64,000 nt of DNA from Sphingobium sp. WTD-1 (GTDB lineage Bacteria > Pseudomonadota > Alphaproteobacteria > Sphingomonadales > Sphingomonadaceae), in NCBI RefSeq assembly GCF_030128825.1, contig NZ_CP119127.1, forward strand, positions 292,001-356,000. The letters run 5' to 3'. Below the pieces are notes generated by a model that made no database searches, had not been told where the DNA came from, and saw only the letters and a list, made by a program, of their open reading frames with translations. A program made the position numbers and the translations under genes. Shown piece by piece: positions 24,870-33,181 of this stretch (the stretch's first letter is position 1; every line of letters begins with the position of its first letter).

Positions 24870-25072
24870 GATAGCAGGTCATCCGCCACCGCCCGCAAGA
24901 GCGTCCGTTCCAGATCGTAGACGCCGATGTTGCCCTGCGGATCGGGTTCGACGGACACAATGACCCCAGAGGATAGGCCGATTTTAAGCTGCCGGCGATC
25001 GATGAAAAAATGGGTCACGGACGACACATCGATAGTGACGCTATTGTTCAACGTAAGAAAGCGTTGTGCCAT
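24866..25072 (-). CDS. Small hypothetical protein between L and X
   Basis: This 68-aa protein (FLTLNNSVTIDVSSVTHFF near the start, VYDLERTLLRAV near the end) has no family I recognise and looks like a small beta-sheet protein. The ATG at 25072 overlaps the L stop as TGATG, and its own stop overlaps X. P2 has no gene at this place between L and X. Confidence 0.65.
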   Translation of the reverse strand: MAQRFLTLNNSVTIDVSSVTHFFIDRRQLKIGLSSGVIVSVEPDPQGNIGVYDLERTLLRAVADDLLS

Positions 25073-25566
25073 CAGATCAGCTCCACCCGGTTGCGTTCGA
25101 CCGGCTTTTCGGCGGCGATGCTGCGCAGATCGGCGACGGCGGCCAGTGCGCGGCGGCGCAGTTCGTCGCTGGTCAGATCCTTTTCCGCCGAGCGATCGAG
25201 GCCCTGATCGGTGGCGGTGACGTCGCGATAGTCGGCCGCCAGATCGGCGCCGGCGAAATAGCGGACGATCCGCTCCCACAGCAGCACCGCATAGTTGCGG
25301 CCATTGAGCATCTGATCGGTCACCTGGTCGAGGCTGGTGGCGCCGGCCAGCACGCGGGCGGTGCGCCAGTCCGCCAGCTCGCGAAACGCATGGACCATGG
25401 CGCCCTCCATTGCCTCGATCAGGCGCGCATTGGTCACCGCCCCTTCGCCCAGGCGCAGACGTTCGCGGACCTCGTCCAGCTTGACCGGGGGAAACCAGTC
25501 ATCCGCCACCACTTGCGCGCCGGCGGGATCGGGCGCGGGAACGGGGGACGAGATAAGGCCGGTCAT
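25072..25566 (-). CDS. L: Head completion protein, P2 gpL
   Basis: This 164-aa protein is a P2 gpL head completion/stabilisation protein (DDWFPPVKLDEVRERLRLGE, then MVHAFRELADWR, NYAVLLWERIVRYF and ADYRDVTAT). It closes the packaged head. P2 gpL is 169 aa. It follows M after about 100 bp that hold only short GGGCCGT repeats. Confidence 0.92.
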   Translation of the reverse strand: MTGLISSPVPAPDPAGAQVVADDWFPPVKLDEVRERLRLGEGAVTNARLIEAMEGAMVHAFRELADWRTARVLAGATSLDQVTDQMLNGRNYAVLLWERIVRYFAGADLAADYRDVTATDQGLDRSAEKDLTSDELRRRALAAVADLRSIAAEKPVERNRVELI

Positions 25567-25674
25567 GGGTGGTTCCTGTATTTTGGGGGGTGGGGATGGC
25601 TGGGCCGTGCGGGCCGTGCAGGGCCGTCCGGACCGTCCATCCGCCCCCCAGCGCCGTGGGGCGGGCCGTTCTGG

Positions 25675-26436
25675 CTATTGGACGCCGGCGGCGGCGGCCT
25701 CTGCCAATTTCTTGAGCATCTGCGTCACGCGCTTGATGTCGGTCTTTACGCCGACATTGGCGTCGAGATGCAGCGCGCGTTTCAGATGGGTCAGCGCTTC
25801 CTCCGCATAGGCGGCCTTGCCACCCGCCGGCGCATTGTCGGCCGTGGGGTCGAAGGCGTCGGCGCGGCGCTCATAGGCGCGGCCGATGGCCTTGTGCAGT
25901 TTGGCACGGGCGGGGTCGGGCATGTCGGCGCCGACGGTCATGGCGTTGACCTGCACCAGCTGTTCCAGCGTCACCAGCTCATGCTGTTCCAGCGCGACGG
26001 TGGCGATGTCTTCGGCCAGGAAACAGGCGGCGGTGCGGTTGTAGCGTTCGGGCAGGGTCAGGTTGAATTTCAGGACATGGGCGCCCAGGCGCAGCGCATA
26101 GTCGACATCGCGATAGTCGATCGCCCAGATCATGTTGGTCACAAGGATTTCGTCCTGCGCCGCCAGGCCCTGTTCGCCGGCGGCGAGAGCACCCTCGATC
26201 CAGTCGGCATAGGCGGTGGCCATTTCGGCCTTCATCGGGTTGCGCGCCTCGATCGAGGCGACGTCGGCTAGCTTGCGCAGGTCATCATGGAGCAGGACGC
26301 GAATCATCGCATATTCGCGGCCCGCCTCCGTGTCGCCTTGGGGTTCGGGGGGTGCGGCGGTGCTGGCGTCCTTGATGGCCGCGCCGCTCATCTGCGCGCG
26401 GATCTTCTGCTGGTGGCGGCGGAAGGGGCTGACCAT
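25675..26436 (-). CDS. M: Terminase small subunit, P2 gpM
   Basis: This 253-aa protein matches the P2 gpM endonuclease/small terminase (MVSPFRRHQQKIRAQ start, IWAIDYRDVDYALRLGAHVL and YERRADAF motifs). I chose ATG at 26436, which has AGGAGA six bases upstream. It works with P to cut cos DNA. It comes after N and the terminator-like hairpin at 26566-26584. Confidence 0.92.
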   Translation of the reverse strand: MVSPFRRHQQKIRAQMSGAAIKDASTAAPPEPQGDTEAGREYAMIRVLLHDDLRKLADVASIEARNPMKAEMATAYADWIEGALAAGEQGLAAQDEILVTNMIWAIDYRDVDYALRLGAHVLKFNLTLPERYNRTAACFLAEDIATVALEQHELVTLEQLVQVNAMTVGADMPDPARAKLHKAIGRAYERRADAFDPTADNAPAGGKAAYAEEALTHLKRALHLDANVGVKTDIKRVTQMLKKLAEAAAAGVQ

Positions 26437-26565
26437 GATGTCTCCTGATGATTGGACCGCTCGATCCGGCGGCGGCCGACCGGGCGGTCTCGGAGCAGCG
26501 CTCCCCGCCACGGTCATCTGCAGGCTCTGGTGGGGCCGGCCCGGATGCCAGCCACCACCGTCAAA

Positions 26566-26584
26566 GCCCCTGCGTATTAGGGGC
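26566..26584 (-). terminator. Terminator-like hairpin after N
   Basis: The inverted repeat GCCCCT-N7-AGGGGC lies eight bases after the N stop, read leftward, and is followed by TTT. It may reduce readthrough from the abundant capsid mRNA into M, or end it. The T-run is short, so the strength is doubtful. Confidence 0.5.
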
Positions 26585-26591
26585 GCCGAAA

Positions 26592-27719
26592 CTAGGGACG
26601 GGCACCGAAGGTGATGTTTTCGGCCATGACCATGAAATCGGTGTCCTCGATCACATAGCCCTCGTTGACGCTGTTATAGTCGACCAGGGACGCCTTGTTT
26701 TCCGGCTCATCCTTGATGTAGCGGCGGCGCGAACCTTCCTGATAATAGAGCGAGAGGTTCGATCCGTCGGTTGCGCCGGCGGGTGCCAGCGGGGTGACGA
26801 CCATGGTGCCTTCGGGGAAGAAGGGCACGATCGCCGCCGGGCGACCGCCGATCTGCTTGGACGACATGACGATGTCGGACACGGTCTGATCGCTGGTCGA
26901 TTTCCCGCCGTCGATCGTGTCCGCCAGCGGGCGGTTGACCATGGGGAAATATTTCTCGTCGATCATGTCCTGGCTGACCAGCACGACATGATCGGTCGAG
27001 CTGCGCGCCCAGGACGGCATGCCCGCGATCAGGTCATAGGCCAGCGCATCGATGTTCTTGTAATCGCCGGCGGCATGATCGGCGTCCGGGCCGATATAGA
27101 TGGGCGCGGCGGCGCCGGTGGCGGTGGTGACGCCGCCCGTGGTGACCATGGCGCGGCCGAGGACATGATCCGGCTTTTCCAGGCGCAGCTTCTGCAGCCA
27201 ACCGATATTGACGTCTTCGCCCAGCGGGTTGTCTTCCGGATCGGTGTCATCCGCCGCAGCGACGCCATTCCAGCCGACCATGATGCGGCTGAGCGCGACG
27301 GAAATCGCGACCTGACGGGCATAGCGCTGCGCGAAGTCAGGGAAACGCGACCAGGCGTCGATGATTTCCCAAGGCAGCCAGGTGTCGAATTCGGTGTCAT
27401 GCAGCTGGAACTTGCGGTCCTGCAGGTTGCCGACATATTTCGGCTTGCGGGGCAGGTTGCTGCGCGAGGTGCGGCTAGCGATCAGGTTCTTGGCGTTCAT
27501 GCCGATCACCTGGCCGATCATGTCGCGCACCGGCATGATGTTGACGCGCTGGAGGAAGCCGACATTTTCGCGCTGCAGATCCTCCAGGCGCTGTTCAGCG
27601 GTGGGATCGAGTGCGAACTGATGCTGGACGCCGCGCGATGCGCCATTCAGCTGCGCAATGGCCGTGAACATGCCATCGAGCGCCCGGCGGCCGCGATCCG
27701 AAAGAGTATATTTCGCCAT
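26592..27719 (-). CDS. N: Major capsid protein, P2 gpN
   Basis: This 375-aa protein is the P2-family major capsid protein (QRVNIMPVRDMIGQVIGM, then PWEIIDAWSRFPDFAQRY and RIMVGWNGVAAA). P2 gpN is 357 aa. It follows the scaffold/protease O and starts at an ATG behind a short A+T-rich leader. Confidence 0.95.
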   Translation of the reverse strand: MAKYTLSDRGRRALDGMFTAIAQLNGASRGVQHQFALDPTAEQRLEDLQRENVGFLQRVNIMPVRDMIGQVIGMNAKNLIASRTSRSNLPRKPKYVGNLQDRKFQLHDTEFDTWLPWEIIDAWSRFPDFAQRYARQVAISVALSRIMVGWNGVAAADDTDPEDNPLGEDVNIGWLQKLRLEKPDHVLGRAMVTTGGVTTATGAAAPIYIGPDADHAAGDYKNIDALAYDLIAGMPSWARSSTDHVVLVSQDMIDEKYFPMVNRPLADTIDGGKSTSDQTVSDIVMSSKQIGGRPAAIVPFFPEGTMVVTPLAPAGATDGSNLSLYYQEGSRRRYIKDEPENKASLVDYNSVNEGYVIEDTDFMVMAENITFGARP

Positions 27720-27765
27720 GTAGAATTTCCTTGGCAGTTAGGCGGTTGTCGGGGGCTGGGCTGGG

Positions 27766-28599
27766 TTAGAAGATGTTGGAATAATCGCCGGCCTTGCCGT
27801 CCGATGCCGGGCGGCGGTGATAGCTGTGGGAAGGGGTGTCCTCCCTCTCATCCGACAGTTTCTTGAACTGCAGGGTCAGGCTGTCGATCTCGTCCCGGAA
27901 CTCTTTGCGGGCCGCCCCGACTTCGCCGGTGATGGTCTTACCGAACTCCTCGAACATCGATTTCAGCACGGAGAAATCGAAGGGAGCAGCGGGCTTTTCC
28001 TCCGACGTCGCTGGCTTCTCCTCGACCTTGGGCGGGCCGAACTTGGTCGCGAAGCTGTCCAGCACGCCAGACAGCTTGGTGAAGAAGCCGGAACCGTCCG
28101 GATCGCCCTTGTCCTCCACAAATTCCAGCGCGGCGCTTTCGTCGCGCGAGAAGTTGAGGACGCCGGGGCGGGTGCGGTTGAACTGCAGCCGTTCGGTCGC
28201 GATCGAGGCCGGGCTGTCGGTGAGCGCGCAGCCCATCAGATAGGCGAAGCCCTTGCCCGCGAAATTGTCCTCGATCTCGATCGAGGGATAGACCTTCTGG
28301 CTTGCGTCATTCAGCGCCTTGGCATCGCCGGTGACGTCAAAGGTGCCATAGAGGCCCAGGCGCTTTTCGTCCTTGCCGTTGAAATTGACGGTCACTTCGG
28401 CGGTCGACAGCTCCAGCACATCGCCATAGGCCTTGAATGGCTTCTCGCCGGAAATGCCCCGGATATGCTCGATATTGAGGCGCGCGCCATAGGTCTTGGG
28501 ATCGTAGCTGGAGGCCATTTCCTTCAGCATCTTCTCATCGATCGTGCGGCCGTCGACGGTCGAACCGGCGGTGGCGAGCAGGAAAGGCTTGGTCTTCAT
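27766..28599 (-). CDS. O: Capsid scaffold and protease, P2 gpO
   Basis: This 277-aa protein combines an N-terminal serine protease domain (YGARLNIEHIRGISGEKPF, with the candidate catalytic His in NIEHIRG) and a C-terminal scaffold with a coiled coil (residues about 205-255). I chose ATG at 28599, with CGGAG nine bases upstream. P2 gpO is 284 aa. It is the first leftward gene from the divergent late control site at 28688. Confidence 0.93.
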   Translation of the reverse strand: MKTKPFLLATAGSTVDGRTIDEKMLKEMASSYDPKTYGARLNIEHIRGISGEKPFKAYGDVLELSTAEVTVNFNGKDEKRLGLYGTFDVTGDAKALNDASQKVYPSIEIEDNFAGKGFAYLMGCALTDSPASIATERLQFNRTRPGVLNFSRDESAALEFVEDKGDPDGSGFFTKLSGVLDSFATKFGPPKVEEKPATSEEKPAAPFDFSVLKSMFEEFGKTITGEVGAARKEFRDEIDSLTLQFKKLSDEREDTPSHSYHRRPASDGKAGDYSNIF

Positions 28600-28687
28600 G
28601 TGTCGGCTCCGTGTCGGCGGGGGCATTTCCGCTTTCGTCAGATGGACGAAGAGCCGATTGGGAGGCTTCTAGGCAACGCGCGGGCGC

Positions 28688-28720
28688 GGTAGCATCGCCT
28701 GCTACCTGTGGACCCCTTCG
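28688..28720 (+). promoter_or_regulatory. Late promoter site 5 (divergent O / P region)
   Basis: The perfect palindrome GGTAGCATCGCCTGCTACC (28688-28706) is followed rightward after nine bases by CTTCGACA, resembling an alphaproteobacterial -35 element. The terminase ATG is 58 bp from its centre. O starts 98 bp away on the other strand, where no CTTCG is present. One Ogr site may serve both directions. Confidence 0.75.
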
Positions 28721-28754
28721 ACAGCGGAGCCGGAAGTGGGTGGATGGCAGGACG

Positions 28755-30689
28755 ATGGCCTGCCCGACCACCATAGACCCTGACGACGATCGCGCCATCC
28801 GGCGACAGCTGGGCCGTGCCCAGCGCCGCGAGGCGCGCTCGCTCTACTGGCGGGGCTGGCCGATCAAGGACATCGCCGAGGAGCTGGCCCTGCCCACGGG
28901 CACCATTTCCAGCTGGAAGAACCGCGACCGGTGGGATGAGGATCCGCCGGTAGCTGTGATCAACGACCGCCTGGAAGCGAAGATCGCCGCCTATCTGGAC
29001 AAGCCCGACCTGTCGGAAGGGGACATGAAGCGCATCGACTTCCTGATGCGGCAGATGGAGCGATCCGCCCGGATCCAGAAATATGCCGAGACGGGCAAGG
29101 AAGGCGACCTGAACGGCAAGATCGCGGCCCGCAACGACGACAAGGCGAAGGCCAAGCGCGAGGAGAAGCGGCGCAATTTCCTGACGCTGGAGCAGTGGCA
29201 GGCGCTGCTGGACGACTTTCACAAGCGCAATTTCGGCTATCAGGAATTGTGGTGGGAACAGCGCGACCAGCGCACCCGCAAAATCCGGAAAAGCCGGCAG
29301 GTCGGCGCGACCTGGTATTTCGCCCGCGAGGCGCTGGCCAAGGTTGCCGAAGCCGTGCTGGCCGGCGCCGGGCGCGACGAGCTGGCGCTCGACGAAGCGC
29401 CGCGCAACCAGATCTTCCTGTCGGCCTCCGAGCGCCAGGCGCTCAAATTCCGGCGCGAGATCGTCAGCTGGGTGCGGCGGGTCACCGGCGTCGAGCTGAA
29501 GGGCAAGATCCTGATGCTCGACTTCGCTGGGCAATATCCGGCGGACGAGGATGGCGACGCCACAGGCCCGGCGCTTGACCAGGTCGGTTTCTACTTCCTG
29601 TCGACCAACAGCGCGACTGCCCAGGGCGAGAGCGGCGACCTTTATTTCGACGAATATGCGTGGGTGCATGGCTTTGCGGAACTGAACCGCGTGGCCAGCG
29701 CCATGACGACGCACAAGATCTACAAGGAGACCTATTTCTCCACGCCGTCGACCAAGACGCACGAAAGCTATGCCTTCTGGTCGGGCGAGGAATGGAACAG
29801 CGGCAGGGCGAAGGGCGACCAGCGGCCGTTCGACATCAGCCTCAAGAACTTGCGCCATGGCGCGATCATGCCGGACGGCAGCTGGCAGCATTGCCTGACC
29901 ATCCATGACGCCTGTGCCATGGGCCTCGACGCGCTGGTCGATATCGCCATGCAGCGCGCCAAATATTCGGAGGAGGCGTTCCGCAGCCTCTACGAATGCG
30001 AGGATATCGACGACAGCGAGAGCAGCTTCCCCTATGCGCGGGTGAACCCGGCGCGGGTCGACAGCTTCCTGAAATGGCGCGATTTCAAGCCGGCGCTGAT
30101 CGACGTTCCCGGCATGCGGCCGTTCGGCGATCTTCCGGTGTGGCTGGGCTATGACCCCAACAAGCAGGGCCGCGATGATGCCGCGCTGGTGGTGGTGGCG
30201 CCGCCGACCGATCAGGGGCGGGGCAAGTTCCGCGTGCTGGAGAAGATCCGGCTCAACAATCTCGACTTTCAGGGGCAGGCCGACAAGATCCGCGAAGTGG
30301 CAGCGCGCTACAATGTCACCGACATCGCGATCGACACGACGGGCAGCGGCCAGGCCGTCTATGAGCTGGTCTGCAACTGGTTCCCGCTTGCGCGCCGGAT
30401 CGAATATTCGGTGGCGAGCAAGACGGCCCTGGTCATCAAGGCCCAGAGCATCTTCCGCGCCCAGCGCATCGAATTCGACGCGGGCTGGACCGACCTGATG
30501 CAGGCGCTAATGGCGATCCGCCCGACCATGACCGCCAGCGGCAAGGGCGTCACCTATGTCGCAAAGCGCAACGGCCAGATCGGCCACGCGGATCTGGCCT
30601 GGGCGCTGTTGCACGCGCTTTCCAACGAACCCCTCGACGTCGGCAGCGCCAGCGAGGCGACCGGCGGCACCATCCGCTTTTCTGACTAG
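28755..30689 (+). CDS. P: Terminase large subunit, P2 gpP
   Basis: This 644-aa packaging ATPase/nuclease has an N-terminal HTH (WPIKDIAEELALPTGTISSW), a deviant Walker A near residue 180 (KSRQVGATWYFARE), the YFDEYAWV Walker B region and C-terminal nuclease aspartates (LGYDPNKQGRDDAALV, then DIAIDTTGSG). I chose ATG at 28755, preceded by AGGA. P2 gpP is 590 aa. It is followed 10 bp later by Q. Confidence 0.95.
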   Translation: MACPTTIDPDDDRAIRRQLGRAQRREARSLYWRGWPIKDIAEELALPTGTISSWKNRDRWDEDPPVAVINDRLEAKIAAYLDKPDLSEGDMKRIDFLMRQMERSARIQKYAETGKEGDLNGKIAARNDDKAKAKREEKRRNFLTLEQWQALLDDFHKRNFGYQELWWEQRDQRTRKIRKSRQVGATWYFAREALAKVAEAVLAGAGRDELALDEAPRNQIFLSASERQALKFRREIVSWVRRVTGVELKGKILMLDFAGQYPADEDGDATGPALDQVGFYFLSTNSATAQGESGDLYFDEYAWVHGFAELNRVASAMTTHKIYKETYFSTPSTKTHESYAFWSGEEWNSGRAKGDQRPFDISLKNLRHGAIMPDGSWQHCLTIHDACAMGLDALVDIAMQRAKYSEEAFRSLYECEDIDDSESSFPYARVNPARVDSFLKWRDFKPALIDVPGMRPFGDLPVWLGYDPNKQGRDDAALVVVAPPTDQGRGKFRVLEKIRLNNLDFQGQADKIREVAARYNVTDIAIDTTGSGQAVYELVCNWFPLARRIEYSVASKTALVIKAQSIFRAQRIEFDAGWTDLMQALMAIRPTMTASGKGVTYVAKRNGQIGHADLAWALLHALSNEPLDVGSASEATGGTIRFSD

Positions 30690-30699
30690 GAGCCATTGA

Positions 30700-31782
30700 A
30701 TGACCGACATCGTCCAGACCGAAGCGGTCGAGCAGGTGGAGGCCGACGAGGTCCATCATCCCGCCCAGGTATTTTCCTTCGGCGACACGGAAAGCGTCCT
30801 CGATCGCCGCGAACTCGCCCAATATTTCGAGATCTGGCACAATGGCCGCTGGTATGAGCCGCCCTTGCCGATGGGCAAGCTGGCGCAGACCTTCAACATG
30901 GCGCCCTATCACCGCAGCGCGGTGGCGCTGAAGGTCAATCTGCTGGTGGCGCAGCAGATCCCGTCGCGGTGGCTGGACGCGAACAGCTTCGAACGGTTCG
31001 CGCTGGATTTCGTGCAGATGGGCAATGGCTATCTGGAATGGGTGCCCAACATGGCCGGGCGCCTGGCCAAGATCGACCATGCGCCGGCGATCCATACTCG
31101 CGCCGGGGTGGAGCCGGATGTCTATTGGTTCGTGAATGGGCCGACGGGCAACATCCATCAGTTCCAGCGCGGGCATATCTTCCACCTGCAGCAGCCCGAC
31201 GTCGCCCAGGAGGTCTATGGCATGCCGGAATGGCTGTCCGCGCTGCAGGCCGGGCTACTGAGCGAGAATGCGACCCTGTTCCGCCGACGTTATTATCTCA
31301 ATGGCGCGCATGCGGGCTTCGTCTTCTATGTCAGCGAGCCTCTGGCCGACCAGAAGACGGTCGATCAGCTGGAGGACAAGCTGCGTTCGGCCAAGGGCGT
31401 CGGCAACTTCAAGAATGTCCTGGTCTATATCCCCAAAGGCAAAAAGGACGGCATCCAGATCATGCCGATCGCCGATGTCACGGCGAAGGATGAATTTTCG
31501 AACGTGAAGAACATCAGCCGCGACGACATGCTGGCCGCGCACCGGACGCCGCCGCAGCTGATCGGCGTCATCCCGCAGAATAATGGCGGCCTGGGCAGTG
31601 TGAAGGACGCCCGCGACGCCTATTATGAGACGGAGATCGTGCCGATCGCCACGCGCATGCTGCGCGCCAATGCGTGGTTCGGCAGCCAGGTGCTGGCCTT
31701 CGCCGACTATGTGCTGACCGATGGGGCGATCATCCGGCAGCAGGGTGACCGGTTCGTGAAGCTGCCGAACGGCACGCGGTGA
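30700..31782 (+). CDS. Q: Portal protein, P2 gpQ
   Basis: This 360-aa protein is a PBSX/P2-type portal (VFSFGDTESVLDRRELAQYF, then NGRWYEPPLPMGKLA, DMLAAHRTPPQLIGVIPQN and VKDARDAYYETEI). P2 gpQ is 344 aa. It forms the ring through which P pumps DNA. The ATG at 30700 follows AGGAGCC. Confidence 0.95.
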   Translation: MTDIVQTEAVEQVEADEVHHPAQVFSFGDTESVLDRRELAQYFEIWHNGRWYEPPLPMGKLAQTFNMAPYHRSAVALKVNLLVAQQIPSRWLDANSFERFALDFVQMGNGYLEWVPNMAGRLAKIDHAPAIHTRAGVEPDVYWFVNGPTGNIHQFQRGHIFHLQQPDVAQEVYGMPEWLSALQAGLLSENATLFRRRYYLNGAHAGFVFYVSEPLADQKTVDQLEDKLRSAKGVGNFKNVLVYIPKGKKDGIQIMPIADVTAKDEFSNVKNISRDDMLAAHRTPPQLIGVIPQNNGGLGSVKDARDAYYETEIVPIATRMLRANAWFGSQVLAFADYVLTDGAIIRQQGDRFVKLPNGTR

Positions 31783-31786
31783 TACG

Positions 31787-32272
31787 ATGCTCCTATCATC
31801 CCGCGACCGGATATTATTCGTCTGCCGCGGCAATTTTTGCCGCAGCCCGATGGCGGAAGGCTCTTTCCGCAATGAAATGCGCAGGAAGGGTCTGGCGGCC
31901 AACTGTGATTCGGCCGGCACCGATACCCGCACATGGGGGAAAGAGCCGGATGCCCGTGCGCAATGGGTTGCCCAGCGCAATTTTGCTGACATTTCTGGTC
32001 AAAGAAGCCGCAGCGTGTGCCGGAGCGACTTTACCCGGTTCACGCTCATCCTTGCCATGGACAGATCCAACATCGCGGATCTGCAGGACATCGCGCCACG
32101 CGAAGCGACTGCCAGAATTTGCCTTCTTCTTGATGTGACCCCGCGCTTGAAGGGCGTGGAGATCCGCGACCCGTTCGGCGGCACGATAGACGATTTTTCG
32201 AAAGCGTGGCGCATGATCGAGGAGGGGACACAGCACCTCGCCCGTGAATTTGGGGCCGCAGCGGGTTTCTGA
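31787..32272 (+). CDS. Low-molecular-weight protein tyrosine phosphatase-like
   Basis: This 161-aa protein carries the LMW-PTP active-site loop C-x5-R (FVCRGNFCRSPMAEG; Cys13 and Arg19) and a DPFGGT motif near residue 128 holding the usual catalytic Asp. It should remove phosphate from phosphotyrosine, or act as a thiol arsenate reductase of the same fold. It starts four bases after the portal stop and can be co-transcribed with P and Q. P2 carries lysogenic-conversion genes (tin, old) between Q and cos, so this is a likely cargo gene. Its base composition is lower in G+C than that of Q. Confidence 0.85.
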   Translation: MLLSSRDRILFVCRGNFCRSPMAEGSFRNEMRRKGLAANCDSAGTDTRTWGKEPDARAQWVAQRNFADISGQRSRSVCRSDFTRFTLILAMDRSNIADLQDIAPREATARICLLLDVTPRLKGVEIRDPFGGTIDDFSKAWRMIEEGTQHLAREFGAAAGF

Positions 32273-32277
32273 TGAAT

Positions 32278-32306
32278 AAAGGGTACCCGGATTGTGGGTA
32301 CCCTTT
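32278..32306 (+). terminator. Bidirectional terminator-like hairpin
   Basis: A perfect 11-bp inverted repeat, AAAGGGTACCC and GGGTACCCTTT with a seven-base loop, lies six bases after the phosphatase stop and ten bases from the convergent 63-aa gene stop. The A and T ends give a short U-tract in both directions. Confidence 0.7.
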
Positions 32307-32315
32307 GGCAGCACT

Positions 32316-32507
32316 CTATGGGTTCATCTGCTCTTGTATCTTCCAAAGATACTGTTGGCAGTAATCGAGCTGCTCACCGATCGATTCGAGGTAGGCAGCC
32401 TGTTCCAGTGCCGCCCAGGCTTTCACGACTTCGACGCTTAGATGCTCGCCGTCATCGGCTTCGAACAGGATTTTTTCAGCAGTCTTATCGTAGACGAAGT
32501 GCGCCAT
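32316..32507 (-). CDS. Small hypothetical protein paired with RHH gene
   Basis: This 63-aa acidic, helical protein (FVYDKTAEKILFEADDGEHL, then WKIQEQMNP at the end) is not recognised. Its ATG overlaps the stop of the ribbon-helix-helix gene as TAATG, so the two are coupled like an antitoxin-toxin pair, but the protein has no known toxin motif. Confidence 0.55.
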   Translation of the reverse strand: MAHFVYDKTAEKILFEADDGEHLSVEVVKAWAALEQAAYLESIGEQLDYCQQYLWKIQEQMNP

Positions 32508-32680
32508 TAGCCTTCCTTCTCAGATTGATCATGTCCGAGGCCTTTATCGACAAGGCGCCGGATAGCTTCCGCGCGCGGTGGCAATTCTGGCTGCTGCCGG
32601 CGCCAGTCGTCTACGCGGGCCAGCCACGATTTAGGTGCACGCATTTCGAAACGCGCCGAACCAGATTCATCGTTTTCCAT
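32507..32680 (-). CDS. Ribbon-helix-helix-like DNA-binding protein
   Basis: This 57-aa protein resembles an Arc/CopG ribbon-helix-helix: a short strand (ARFEMRAPKSWLARVDDW) then a helix with EAIRRLVDKGL. I chose ATG at 32680; a second start at 32695 adds five residues and overlaps the GTACATG repeat. It probably represses its own promoter through the repeats at 32690-32728. Confidence 0.6.
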   Translation of the reverse strand: MENDESGSARFEMRAPKSWLARVDDWRRQQPELPPRAEAIRRLVDKGLGHDQSEKEG

Positions 32681-32689
32681 GCCATGTCC

Positions 32690-32728
32690 GTACATGCCAT
32701 TGACAGTGGCGTCAACTGTACGTACATG
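32690..32728. promoter_or_regulatory. GTACATG repeat operator candidate
   Basis: GTACATG occurs at 32690-32696 and 32722-32728, 32 bp apart (three helical turns); the second lies in the palindrome TGTACGTACA (32718-32727). Between them is TTGAC-N6-GTCAA (32700-32715). The segment is between the divergent RHH gene and the 96-aa gene, fitting an autoregulatory operator. Confidence 0.5.
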
Positions 32729-32798
32729 ACGGTCAACCGAGCAGGAGGATTAGGCCCCTCCCGCCCGGTCTAACCGAAACCGTCCGCAGGAGACGATC

Positions 32799-33089
32799 AT
32801 GGCTGCGATGACACCTAGCACGGCGTTCCTGCCGCGCACCATCCATCTTGGGCTATCCTCAATCGATCGGAAGGCGATAGAGCAACAGATCGAGGCGCTA
32901 ATTGATCTGCTGGACCAGATCGACGGAGACGCCGATCTTGAACCTGACCACGACGCCTATGATCCATGCGATCATGGCGAACCGGTCGAGCATATGGGCA
33001 CCCTTCCCCAATATGGCGGCGATCAAAGCAAGGGGCCGTTGAATTTCCAGGCCGCCTATCGCGTGTATGCCGAGGGCGCGATCCGATAG
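32799..33089 (+). CDS. Acidic hypothetical protein
   Basis: This 96-aa acidic protein (LLDQIDGDADLEPDHDAYDP) is not recognised. It begins with ATG at 32799 behind a GGAGACG ribosome site and precedes the BRO gene by about 90 bp. Small acidic proteins like this are common next to phage regulators, but no function can be given. Confidence 0.55.
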   Translation: MAAMTPSTAFLPRTIHLGLSSIDRKAIEQQIEALIDLLDQIDGDADLEPDHDAYDPCDHGEPVEHMGTLPQYGGDQSKGPLNFQAAYRVYAEGAIR

Positions 33090-33135
33090 GCTGTTTGTGC
33101 AAAGCGAATGCCTTTAGTTGGGACAATGATTCGAG

Positions 33136-33162
33136 AAGGTACCTCTATTTTACAGGTACCTT
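33136..33162 (+). other. GGTACC hairpin upstream of BRO gene
   Basis: A perfect nine-base inverted repeat, AAGGTACCT and AGGTACCTT with a nine-base loop, lies 20 bp before the BRO start and is followed by a T-run (33161-33163). It may be a terminator/attenuator or an operator for the BRO-type regulator. Confidence 0.5.
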
Positions 33163-33181
33163 TGGAAATGGGGATCATAGA

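Noticed and set aside
25567..25674. GGGCCGT tandem repeats between M and L as a regulatory element
   Set aside because: Only three imperfect short units in a G+C-rich gap; nothing links them to a known site and chance is sufficient.
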